Assembly (NCBI GenBank): GCA_016931555.1
Contig: JAFGEM010000031.1
Location: 1-24,706, forward strand
DNA length: 24,706 nucleotides
Direction: 5' to 3'
Source of the DNA: Candidatus Iainarchaeum sp.
GTDB lineage: Archaea > Iainarchaeota > Iainarchaeia > Iainarchaeales > GCA-2688035
Shown here: in pieces, positions 1-6,618 of the stretch
How the letters are laid out: the number at the start of each line of letters is the position of its first letter
Position numbering within the stretch: position 1 is the stretch's first letter
Program-made: the position numbers and the translations under genes
The notes under the pieces: model-generated
Told to the model about the DNA's origin: nothing
What the model saw: only the letters and a program-made list of their open reading frames with translations
Database searches by the model: none

Positions 1-225
1 AGAATAGCCTTCATAAAAAAAAGTAATGTTTTTGCGCATTGCCTCTAATGCAGCAGCATCAAATTCCCCTAACTCAGAGGCTACTGCGCGCAGTTTTCTT
101 TCAAAAATAATGTCGGGCTTGTCTTCCCTGAGTCTTGAAGGGCACCTGCAGAACAATTTTCCCGTGTCAAGCTGCTGGTGCACTTCCAAACCAGCTTTTA
201 GGCCCAGTTGCTTAAAATCAGGCAT
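1..225 (-). CDS. gatE: Glu-tRNA(Gln) amidotransferase subunit E, 5' part (partial)
   Basis: The first 75 codons are present and the gene runs off the left edge. GatE works with GatD to convert mischarged Glu-tRNA(Gln) to Gln-tRNA(Gln) in archaea; GatE binds the tRNA and carries the kinase/transamidase site. The N-terminus contains the family signature GLEVHQQLDTGKLFCRCPS at about residues 12-30, which is why the call is confident despite the fragment. The ATG at 225 follows a TATA-like CCTTTATTTC (minus strand, bases 244-253) by about 25 bases, suggesting its own leaderless transcript, although it lies only 39 bases downstream of a same-strand flavoprotein gene and could also be read from that operon. 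Its partner gatD lies 3.8 kb away on the same strand, with other genes between. Confidence 0.93.
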   Translation of the reverse strand, partial: MPDFKQLGLKAGLEVHQQLDTGKLFCRCPSRLREDKPDIIFERKLRAVASELGEFDAAALEAMRKNITFFYEGYS

Positions 226-243
226 TTAAATCGTTATAAATTA

Positions 244-253
244 GGAAATAAAG
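244..253 (-). promoter_or_regulatory. Putative TATA box of gatE
   Basis: Minus-strand CCTTTATTTC is centred about 24 bases before the gatE ATG, the distance expected for a leaderless archaeal transcript. It is inferred from position and composition only. Confidence 0.4.
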
Positions 254-264
254 GTTTAATAGTA

Positions 265-804
265 TTACTTTGCACTCAGGATTTTTCCAAGCTCAAAGCA
301 CTCTTGCCGTATCTTCTTGTTTTTCTGCACTTCCTTGGGTTTTTCTGCTTTTGCTTTCACAGCGCCAACTAATAGCATTTGATGGTCTTTCGCGAACTCT
401 TCAAGCGCTCTTGCACAAAAAGCAATGTTTTCCATGCTTTGGCTGCCAACACAAACAACAGCAGCTTTCTTGCCTTTGAGCCTTGCCTTTCCCACTATTG
501 GATTAGTCCTGTCCATAAAATTCTTCATTATTCCGGAAACATTCTTAAAATAGTTCGGGCTTCCCAAAACAATTGCATCGGCAACAAGCATTTTTGAAAT
601 GACTTGCGCCATGTCATCATCTATAGTACAGGGCAAACCTTTTTCAAAACAATCACAAATAGCTTTGCAGGGCTCTACTCTTTTATTTCTTAAAAGCACA
701 AGTTCAATTTGCGCTCCGGCATCTTTTGCCCCATCCAAAACCCGCCTGAGCATTGCCTCTGTATTGCCCTGCCTTGGCGAACCGCAAACTGCCAACACTT
801 TCAT
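265..804 (-). CDS. Flavodoxin-fold NAD(P)H-dependent FMN reductase / iron-sulfur flavoprotein-like
   Basis: This 179-residue cytoplasmic protein belongs to the NADPH-dependent FMN reductase superfamily. The FMN phosphate loop GSPRQGNTE sits at residues 8-16, and a second flavin-contact segment, GSPNYFKNVSGIMKNFMDR, lies near the middle. Four cysteines at 46, 50, 52 and 59 (C-x3-C-x-C-x6-C) resemble the compact cysteine cluster of iron-sulfur flavoproteins, so a [4Fe-4S] cluster is possible but unproven; many relatives keep similar cysteines without a cluster. The ATG at 804 lies 22 bases after the small basic gene and 39 bases before gatE, in a same-strand run that starts with a flavin reductase. 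A role in electron transfer or redox defence is likely; the natural acceptor cannot be told. Confidence 0.85.
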   Translation of the reverse strand: MKVLAVCGSPRQGNTEAMLRRVLDGAKDAGAQIELVLLRNKRVEPCKAICDCFEKGLPCTIDDDMAQVISKMLVADAIVLGSPNYFKNVSGIMKNFMDRTNPIVGKARLKGKKAAVVCVGSQSMENIAFCARALEEFAKDHQMLLVGAVKAKAEKPKEVQKNKKIRQECFELGKILSAK

Positions 805-826
805 TATCCCATCTTTTATATTTTTG

Positions 827-1024
827 TTATGTGTTTTTCCACTTTTGCCGTGCTTTTTGCTGCTGGATTTGTTTATTTTTTTCCGCTTCTTCCTTTTTTC
901 TTCTTATCTGTTCCTCAAGAGTCATTTTTTTGTAGGCTTTTTCTTTCCTTTTTTGCATTAAAATTTCCCTTTTTTTCTTATTGCTGATGGGCTTGTGATG
1001 TGAAGTGCTTTTTGTTCTTCTCAT
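827..1024 (-). CDS. Small highly charged basic protein, unknown function
   Basis: The protein has 65 residues. The reading frame extends upstream to 1084, but the ATG at 1024 is preferred: it directly follows the stop of the flavin reductase gene and has the SD-like AAAGGTGA just upstream, where the GGTGA overlaps that stop codon. The product is very rich in Lys, Arg, Glu and Gln and is predicted to be one long charged helix from about residue 15 (for example LEEQIRRKKEEAEKNKQIQQ), so it may be a nucleic-acid- or ribosome-associated factor. No family is recognised. Tight coupling to the flavin reductase argues that it is expressed, but a functional link is not shown. Confidence 0.6.
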   Translation of the reverse strand: MRRTKSTSHHKPISNKKKREILMQKRKEKAYKKMTLEEQIRRKKEEAEKNKQIQQQKARQKWKNT

Positions 1025-1028
1025 ATAC

Positions 1029-1556
1029 TCACCTTTTCCTTTCAATCGAATATTCTTCTCCGGGAGAAACAAATTTTTCCCCAAGCAAGTGCATTACAAT
1101 TTCCTCAAGCTTTGGCTCGGATGTTTTTGCAGCAACAATTTCCCCTATAACGAGCATATGGTCTGCATTTTTTGGCACGAGAATTTCAGAGAGCCTGCAT
1201 TCCATTACAATCTTGGACTTTTTAATGCTTGGAACATTTACTTTTTCACTTTTAATTTTCTCCAATCCAATCTTTGCTAATTTATCCTCATTGTCCCTTG
1301 CTTTCTTCTCGCATTCAATTGCTGTCTGCTCCCAATCTCTAGTAACAACATGAACAACAAATTCTTTTGTTTCGCGAATATTTCTCACAGTCCTTGTCTC
1401 CCTGTTTTGTATTCCAACCAAAAGCATTGGCGGTGTAAAAGAAACAGGGCAAACCCAGCTATATGGGGCAGCATTAGCAATGCCCTCTGAATTAATGCTT
1501 GTAACTACTGCAACTGCGCGTGGATAAATTAGTCTTACAAATTCACTCGGCTGCAT
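1029..1556 (-). CDS. Flavin reductase-like (flavoredoxin-type) FMN-binding protein
   Basis: The protein has 175 residues and the flavin reductase-like split-barrel fold. Characteristic stretches are RAVAVVTSINSEGIANAAPY near the N-terminus and a middle FVVHVV segment, ending with a glycine-rich GEIVAAKTSE/LGEKFVSPG region. These proteins bind FMN and pass electrons from NAD(P)H or ferredoxin partners; archaeal and sulfate-reducer relatives are called flavoredoxins. The ATG at 1556 is chosen over an upstream in-frame TTG at 1562 because a palindromic TATA-like element lies 25 bases before it and no SD is visible. It is the first gene of a run that continues with the small basic protein and the flavodoxin-fold oxidoreductase, and perhaps gatE. 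Confidence 0.87.
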   Translation of the reverse strand: MQPSEFVRLIYPRAVAVVTSINSEGIANAAPYSWVCPVSFTPPMLLVGIQNRETRTVRNIRETKEFVVHVVTRDWEQTAIECEKKARDNEDKLAKIGLEKIKSEKVNVPSIKKSKIVMECRLSEILVPKNADHMLVIGEIVAAKTSEPKLEEIVMHLLGEKFVSPGEEYSIERKR

Positions 1557-1574
1557 GTTCAATAATAATAACCC

Positions 1575-1588
1575 AAATTAATTTAAAC
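1575..1588. promoter_or_regulatory. Shared bidirectional TATA element (flavin reductase / GGDEF)
   Basis: The divergent ATGs at 1556 and 1610 are only 53 bases apart. AAATTAATTT (1575-1584) is a perfect palindrome that runs into TTTAAA (1582-1587). Its centre is about 25 bases from one start codon and 29 from the other, the normal archaeal TATA-to-start distance for a leaderless mRNA. One TBP site may therefore serve both directions, with orientation set by flanking BRE bases. Confidence 0.5.
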
Positions 1589-1609
1589 CTCTTTTAGCAT
1601 TATTCTCTC

Positions 1610-2341
1610 ATGCCTCCGGGGAAAAAGCGAAAGCAGAGAAGAAAGCCAGTTGTAGGGCAAATTCCTTTGCCTGTTATTCCAAAAACAGGGCACAGGCGAA
1701 ACCCAATACATGCAGCAGATTCTTTGAGAAAAGCAGAGGAAAGGTTCACTGGTGCTATGCAGGAATTGGAAAGGGTTAGGCCGCGTGAAGCCAAGGAATC
1801 GCGTTTGAAAGCGCTTGCTGCTGCCGGCAAACTTGTTGGTGCAAGGGCAAAGCTTCGGTTTATTGCACAGTTGGATTCAAAATTCAATATACTAAATAAT
1901 ATGGCTTTTGTGGAAAAAACATTTTCTTTTTTACGCTCGCAAAAAGCACAAAAGGGTTTTGCGCTTGCAACAGTTGACATGGACCACCTAAAACGGATAA
2001 ACACTAGACATGGCCACGAGTATGCAGATATGGCAATAGGGGTTTATATTCAGGCTGTTTCAGAGGCTGCAAAAAATTGCAGGGGCTTTGCAGGCAGGTT
2101 TGGCGGTGATGAGCTCAGGGTTTTTGCGCCTGTAGGCGCTGAAAAGCTAAAGCGTGCTCTGGAAGAGGCTTTGGGAACAATGCAAACATATGGCTTGGGT
2201 TTTTCTGCAGGAGTAGCAGAATCAAAACATGTTTCACGTTTGCGAACTCCGCAAAAAAAGTTTGATTCGTTGTGCAAGCTTTCAGACAAGGCCGCGTACA
2301 AAAGCAAGCGCGCCGGAAGAAGCAGAGTAACAATTTTTTAG
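1610..2341 (+). CDS. GGDEF-domain protein (possible diguanylate cyclase)
   Basis: This 243-residue protein has a basic N-terminus (1-30), a helical linker (about 35-85) and a C-terminal GGDEF domain (about 90-243). Visible hallmarks are DMDHLKRIN at 123-131 (metal Asp and base-contact residues), GH at 135-136, RFGGDEL at 163-169 (the catalytic GG[D/E]EF, with Leu in the last place), FSAGVAE at 198-204 and the terminal ADKAAY-K-KRAGRSRV block (read here as SDKAAY). The active site looks intact, so synthesis of cyclic di-GMP or another dinucleotide is possible. The RxxD inhibitory site is absent (RGFA stands there). No sensor or transmembrane segment precedes the domain. GGDEF proteins are uncommon in archaea. 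Transcription is probably leaderless from the shared TATA element. Confidence 0.8.
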   Translation: MPPGKKRKQRRKPVVGQIPLPVIPKTGHRRNPIHAADSLRKAEERFTGAMQELERVRPREAKESRLKALAAAGKLVGARAKLRFIAQLDSKFNILNNMAFVEKTFSFLRSQKAQKGFALATVDMDHLKRINTRHGHEYADMAIGVYIQAVSEAAKNCRGFAGRFGGDELRVFAPVGAEKLKRALEEALGTMQTYGLGFSAGVAESKHVSRLRTPQKKFDSLCKLSDKAAYKSKRAGRSRVTIF

Positions 2342-2394
2342 TCGCTTCGCAGTTAAGTTTTTATTTCTTTAACCTGTCTCTTTTTTTGACTCTT

Positions 2395-4002
2395 ATGGAT
2401 TGGCTGGGTATCGTCTTTCAGGTTTTGGGCGGTCTGGCTCTGTTCATGTTTGGAATCCACTTCCTAAGTGACGGTCTAAAGCGGGCTGCGGGGGAAAAAT
2501 TAAAATCTATTCTCGAAAGAATGACTAATCGGCCCATAAAAGGCGTTTTTGCAGGCGCCGTAACTACTGCCGTAATCCAAAGCAGCAGTCTTACAACAGT
2601 AATGCTTGTCGGCCTGATAAACAGCGGGTTGTTGAGTCTCGAGCAGGGCGTCGGAGTAGTATTGGGTGCGGAAATTGGCACGACAATAACAGCGCAAATA
2701 CTTGCGTTTCAAATAGGCACACTATTTTTTCCTATAATCGCGTTGGGTTTTTTTCTGTTCTTCTTTTCAAAAAACCACAAGCACAAAGAGTACGGCCAGA
2801 TAATTTTAGGGTTTGGAATCCTTTTTTTGGGGATGTATACAATGTCGAGCGGAGTAAAGCCATTGAGGGCAGATCCGTTTATGATAGAAATTCTCGTTTC
2901 ATTCGGAACAGTCCCAATTTTAGGAGTATTGGCAGGAGCAATTTTTACAGGAATAGTGCAAAGTAGCAGCGCAACAACGGGTTTGGTTGTTGCTATGGGC
3001 ATTGAAAATGTGATTGATTTACAGTCTGCAATAGCGATTATTCTCGGAGCGAACATAGGGACCTGCATTACAGCACTCATTGCTTCCATAGGAACCTCCC
3101 TGAACGCAAAAAGAGTAGCGGTTTCACATTTTTTGTTCAATGTAACGGGCGTAATTCTTTTCTTTTTCTTTATTCCCCTTTTTGCTTATCTTGTTTCTTT
3201 AACTGCTTCTGACCTGCCAAGACAAATTGCAAATGCACACACGATTTTTAACGTTGCAATGACAATAATCATGCTTCCGGCAGTAGGCTTGCTTGTTCGC
3301 GCCACAAAAATAATTGTTCCTGGGGAAGACATTCAGGTTGATAGGGGAGCAAAATTTGCAGACAAGCGCCTTTTATCTGCTCCGGAAATAGCCTTAGGCC
3401 AGGCGGAAAAAGAAACAGTGAGAATGGCAAAAATTGCACATGAAATGCTGGTTAACAGTGAAAAAGCGGTTTTTCAAAAAGACGGCAAGCTACTGAAAAC
3501 TGTAATGCTTCAGGAAGAGGCAGTAGATGAACTTGACAATATTATTGAGGCATATTTAATCAAAATATCCCGCAAAAGCCTAACAAAGAAACAGAGGAAG
3601 AAATTAACGCTTTTGCTGCATGCAATCTCGGACATAGAGCGCGTTGGAGACCATGCAAATAATCTTGCTGAAAAGGGCGAGCAAAAATTACGGCAAAAAG
3701 CAGGGTTTTCAAAGTCCGCTTACAAGGAGCTTGCTTTGATGTTCAAAAAGACACGAGAATGTTACAGTGCAGCAGTGCGTGTTCTGGAAACAGGTGACAA
3801 GAGAATAGCAAAAAAGGTTTTGAAACTCGAAACAGAGGTAGACTATCTTGAAAAAAAGCTTGAGAAAGCGCATCTCCGCAGATTAAAAAGAGGAACATGC
3901 AGGGCAGAACTCGGGCCAATATACATTGACATTATCCGGAATCTTGAAAGAACAAGCGACCATGCAAGAAACATTGCATACGCAGTTTTAATGGGTTTTT
4001 AA
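2395..4002 (+). CDS. Na/Pi cotransporter family protein with C-terminal PhoU-like domain
   Basis: The protein has 535 residues. The ATG at 2395 begins MDWLGIVFQVLGGLALFMFG, the usual start for this family; the reading frame extends further upstream into the preceding gene without meaning. Two inverted Na/Pi repeats are visible, each with a QSSS motif (62-65 and 189-192) followed by GAEIGTTITA (91-100) and GANIGTCITA (218-227). Eight or more hydrophobic segments fill residues 5-305. Residues from about 345 to the end form a helical PhoU-like domain with repeated IERVGDHANN/LERTSDHARN motifs. The protein likely imports phosphate with sodium at the cell membrane, with the PhoU tail sensing or regulating. 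Its stop codon overlaps that of gatD in a shared TTAA. Confidence 0.92.
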   Translation: MDWLGIVFQVLGGLALFMFGIHFLSDGLKRAAGEKLKSILERMTNRPIKGVFAGAVTTAVIQSSSLTTVMLVGLINSGLLSLEQGVGVVLGAEIGTTITAQILAFQIGTLFFPIIALGFFLFFFSKNHKHKEYGQIILGFGILFLGMYTMSSGVKPLRADPFMIEILVSFGTVPILGVLAGAIFTGIVQSSSATTGLVVAMGIENVIDLQSAIAIILGANIGTCITALIASIGTSLNAKRVAVSHFLFNVTGVILFFFFIPLFAYLVSLTASDLPRQIANAHTIFNVAMTIIMLPAVGLLVRATKIIVPGEDIQVDRGAKFADKRLLSAPEIALGQAEKETVRMAKIAHEMLVNSEKAVFQKDGKLLKTVMLQEEAVDELDNIIEAYLIKISRKSLTKKQRKKLTLLLHAISDIERVGDHANNLAEKGEQKLRQKAGFSKSAYKELALMFKKTRECYSAAVRVLETGDKRIAKKVLKLETEVDYLEKKLEKAHLRRLKRGTCRAELGPIYIDIIRNLERTSDHARNIAYAVLMGF

Positions 4003-5327
4003 TCCTGCCATTGCTCCTGATTTGGAATAGTAGACTCAGTGATTTCCCCGCGCAAATTTTTGCGCATTAATTCCTTCACTTTCTCTTTATTCTTATAATT
4101 TCCAAGAAGCCAGGCAAGTTTTACAAAAGCAGTTTCAGGCAGCATGTCTTCCCCTGGAATAACTCCCATTTCCACCAGGTCTGTTGCCTTGTCATAAACA
4201 TGCATCTGCACTCTCCCATACAAACATTGCGAAGTCATTACAACAACACTCTTTTTTGCCAGTGCCTTTATTGCGGGAAAAATTTTCTTATGCGCCTTCT
4301 TTGTAATTGCATCAGGCATGTGCCCGGGAGTCTGCCCCAAACCAGTTCCCTCAATTACCAATCCCTTAAAACCGTGTTTTGAAAAAAACTCAAACTGAGA
4401 GGGAAACATGTTAATGGTAATTTTGAGGAGGCCGACTTTTTCCTCAAACTTTGGCTTTAAAACAAAGGTTCCGCTGCTCTTTCGTGCATAATCTTTCTTC
4501 AAAAAAATAATCTCGCGTGAATTGTAATCAATCTTTGCAATCACAGTATCATTAACAGGCTTGAATGCATCTCTTCTGCTGGTATGCATTTTTCTTGTTT
4601 TGCAGGCAGGCAGTATTGCGCAGGCATTATCCGAGCTTGAATCGTGCATGCAAATTGCTACTCCCGCAAAATCTGTTTTCGCAATGAATTCTGCGGCACA
4701 AACAAGGTTCATTGCAGCATCACTGCTGCCCCTGTCCGAGCTTCTTTGAGCCCCAACAATAATTACGGGGATTGGGCACTTTTCAAGTACAAATGCCATT
4801 GCTGCGGCTGCGACAGCGAGATTGTCTGTTCCCATTCCAAGAATAATTCCTTTAGCGCCTTTTTTTGCTTCCCCCTGCACTGCCTTTGCAATTACTCCAA
4901 AATGTGCAAATCTTAAATCATCGCTCCACATGTTGCTAATAAGCTTTGAGTTAAAGTTTCCTATTTTTGCGAGCTCTGGAAACATTGCAAGCAAATCTTT
5001 GGGAGTGAAAGCGCTGTAAACTGCACCTGTTCTGTAATCCACTCGGCTTGCAATTGTTCCTCCAGTGTGCAAAATAGAAATTTTCGGCAGGTTTGAATCC
5101 TGTTTTACTGTTTCCTGTTTTGCCTTAGCCACTTTTTGGCCGGCAGACAATTTTTTTATTGAGGAAATTTTGCTTGTCTCTATTCCTATATTATAGCCGC
5201 TTTTAAGTTTCAAGAAAACAGTGTTTTTTTCATTGCTTGGAAGAATTGTTCCAATAAAAGTCTGTTTTTCAGACACTAATTCTACTAGGTCACTTTCCTT
5301 TAACCCCTGCTTTTTCAAGAAACCCAT
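3999..5327 (-). CDS. gatD: Glu-tRNA(Gln) amidotransferase subunit D
   Basis: The protein has 442 residues, the usual GatD length. GatD is the asparaginase-like subunit that releases ammonia from Gln or Asn for GatE. An N-terminal beta-barrel-like domain (about 1-75) precedes the amidohydrolase. Catalytic positions are visible: Thr91 in HTGGTIAS, Thr167-Asp168, and Lys246 in RKMHTSRRDAF, which is diagnostic of GatD. The second catalytic motif reads GMGTDNLA, whereas asparaginases and GatD usually have HGTDT(M); the His and the second Thr are replaced while Thr-Asp is kept. The ATG at 5327 is clear. The gene is convergent with the phosphate transporter. gatE lies at the left end of the window, so the pair is not adjacent. 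Confidence 0.95.
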   Translation of the reverse strand: MGFLKKQGLKESDLVELVSEKQTFIGTILPSNEKNTVFLKLKSGYNIGIETSKISSIKKLSAGQKVAKAKQETVKQDSNLPKISILHTGGTIASRVDYRTGAVYSAFTPKDLLAMFPELAKIGNFNSKLISNMWSDDLRFAHFGVIAKAVQGEAKKGAKGIILGMGTDNLAVAAAAMAFVLEKCPIPVIIVGAQRSSDRGSSDAAMNLVCAAEFIAKTDFAGVAICMHDSSSDNACAILPACKTRKMHTSRRDAFKPVNDTVIAKIDYNSREIIFLKKDYARKSSGTFVLKPKFEEKVGLLKITINMFPSQFEFFSKHGFKGLVIEGTGLGQTPGHMPDAITKKAHKKIFPAIKALAKKSVVVMTSQCLYGRVQMHVYDKATDLVEMGVIPGEDMLPETAFVKLAWLLGNYKNKEKVKELMRKNLRGEITESTIPNQEQWQD

Positions 5328-5374
5328 AAAACGTCAATTCCTATCTTGCATGAAACCCTTTTTATTACCTTTTT

Positions 5375-6358
5375 TTATCGGCAATGGCTCTGGTCTAGAA
5401 CAAACTCTACTTGATTCGAACCCAAAAAATTGCTCGGGCTCTGCCTTAAATTAATATTGTCCGGCAGCCATAAGTCAGCTGGCGATTTTGCTTCTAATTT
5501 TTCCTCGCAAACAGACCCCAAAAGGCAGTCAATGCAATGGCATAATGTTTTGCACTCGCCAGTTGCAAGATCAATGTTCGGCTGCTCGCAATACTGTGCC
5601 CTGCAAACCTCACCTCCGACCACCTCAAAAATAACAGTGTTCATGTCAAAGCCCGAGTCTTCGCCCAAAGCCTTTATCTTGACCTCAAAGTTTCCAGAGC
5701 CCACGTCAATCGGAATCTCCATTGTTGTAATCTCCCGTGACAAGAGCCTGTCCAAGGGCATTGATTTTGAAGCGTCAAAAAGAAATATTCTGCGCCATGC
5801 GCCATTTTCAAGCTTTTTTTGGTAAACGTCAATTTTCACTGAGCCGAACAGCATTATCTGCTTTCCAGAGTTTTCAATTTTAACTTTTATTACAACAGGC
5901 TCCTTGCTCGCATCATACTTTTCCTTTGCAACCAATTCTCTTATCATAAGCTGCGCCGGCTCATCCCCAAAGTAGACCTTGCATACAAACAAATTTGATT
6001 CGAGTGCGCAGCGTGTGTATGTTCTCAGATTTTTTGTTGAAGGGAAAATTATCCTGCGTTCATCCCATTCAATCAAACCGCATTTGTCATTAATGTTGCA
6101 GCATTCTTTTGGATTGTTGCATTCAAATGCAAGGCTCCTGTTGCTTGCATCAAAGTTTTCCGCTACTAAAACGTGCCCTGCGGGAAAAAAGATTGCTTTT
6201 TCAATTGCCTTGCCCTGTTCTATCTCTGCCCCTACAAGAGTGTTTTCAATTACTTCCGCAGGATCCTCTGTTGGAAAAAAAACAGGAAGGAAAGTGTAAA
6301 GCGCCCATATCAATGCGAGAGTGACGATTGCAAATACAAACATTCTAAAAACATTCAT
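5375..6358 (-). CDS. Membrane-anchored exported Cys-rich protein, unknown function
   Basis: This 327-residue protein has an N-terminal signal anchor (about 4-28: FRMFVFAIVTLALIWALYTF) and an extracellular remainder. It contains 14 cysteines, an even number: four in a cluster ECNNPKECCNINDKC, two in the next 40 residues, seven in a dense C-terminal group (C-x4-C, then C-x3-C-x-C-x2-C-x5-C) and one at the penultimate residue. Disulfide bonding is the natural inference; metal binding by the C-terminal cluster is an alternative. The middle looks like a beta-sandwich (VVIKVKIENSGKQIM). Its ATG overlaps the stop of the upstream 87-residue gene by four bases, placing it third in the ligase operon. 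No family is recognised. Confidence 0.75.
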   Translation of the reverse strand: MNVFRMFVFAIVTLALIWALYTFLPVFFPTEDPAEVIENTLVGAEIEQGKAIEKAIFFPAGHVLVAENFDASNRSLAFECNNPKECCNINDKCGLIEWDERRIIFPSTKNLRTYTRCALESNLFVCKVYFGDEPAQLMIRELVAKEKYDASKEPVVIKVKIENSGKQIMLFGSVKIDVYQKKLENGAWRRIFLFDASKSMPLDRLLSREITTMEIPIDVGSGNFEVKIKALGEDSGFDMNTVIFEVVGGEVCRAQYCEQPNIDLATGECKTLCHCIDCLLGSVCEEKLEAKSPADLWLPDNINLRQSPSNFLGSNQVEFVLDQSHCR

Positions 6359-6618
6359 CTGTTTCTTCTCCTGCGCTTTGGATCTGGGCGGGTTTCAGCG
6401 CGAAACTGCCACTGCAAAAGCCAGATAAAAACTTTTGAAACAGCCATTACAGCTATGCTAATGGCAATAAGCATAACCCAGTTTTGGGTTCGTAAAAAGT
6501 ATGTTGTCCAGTCATCGCTCCAGACGCGCAACCCAAACAAGGCGTAAACAACGATTGCGAGTGCAGCTAAAAAAATTGATATGCGCCAGCTCCATGAAAG
6601 TGTTCTGCCTCCAATCAT
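6355..6618 (-). CDS. Small two-TM membrane protein, unknown function
   Basis: The protein has 87 residues, with hydrophobic helices at about 11-31 and 47-67 and a strongly basic tail (DPKRRRRNR) that by the positive-inside rule lies in the cytoplasm. It overlaps the ligase stop by four bases (6615-6618) and the downstream Cys-rich gene by four bases (6355-6358), so all three are probably translationally coupled. Hydrophobic pattern and coupling support a real gene. A link to ligation is not implied by sequence; the small protein may instead act with the Cys-rich exported protein. Confidence 0.7.
   Translation of the reverse strand: MIGGRTLSWSWRISIFLAALAIVVYALFGLRVWSDDWTTYFLRTQNWVMLIAISIAVMAVSKVFIWLLQWQFRAETRPDPKRRRRNR

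Noticed and set aside
5405..5430. Sequence resembling a tRNA T arm on the minus strand (GGGTTCGAATC)
   Set aside because: No acceptor, D or anticodon stem can be formed around it; it lies within the coding region of the Cys-rich protein.
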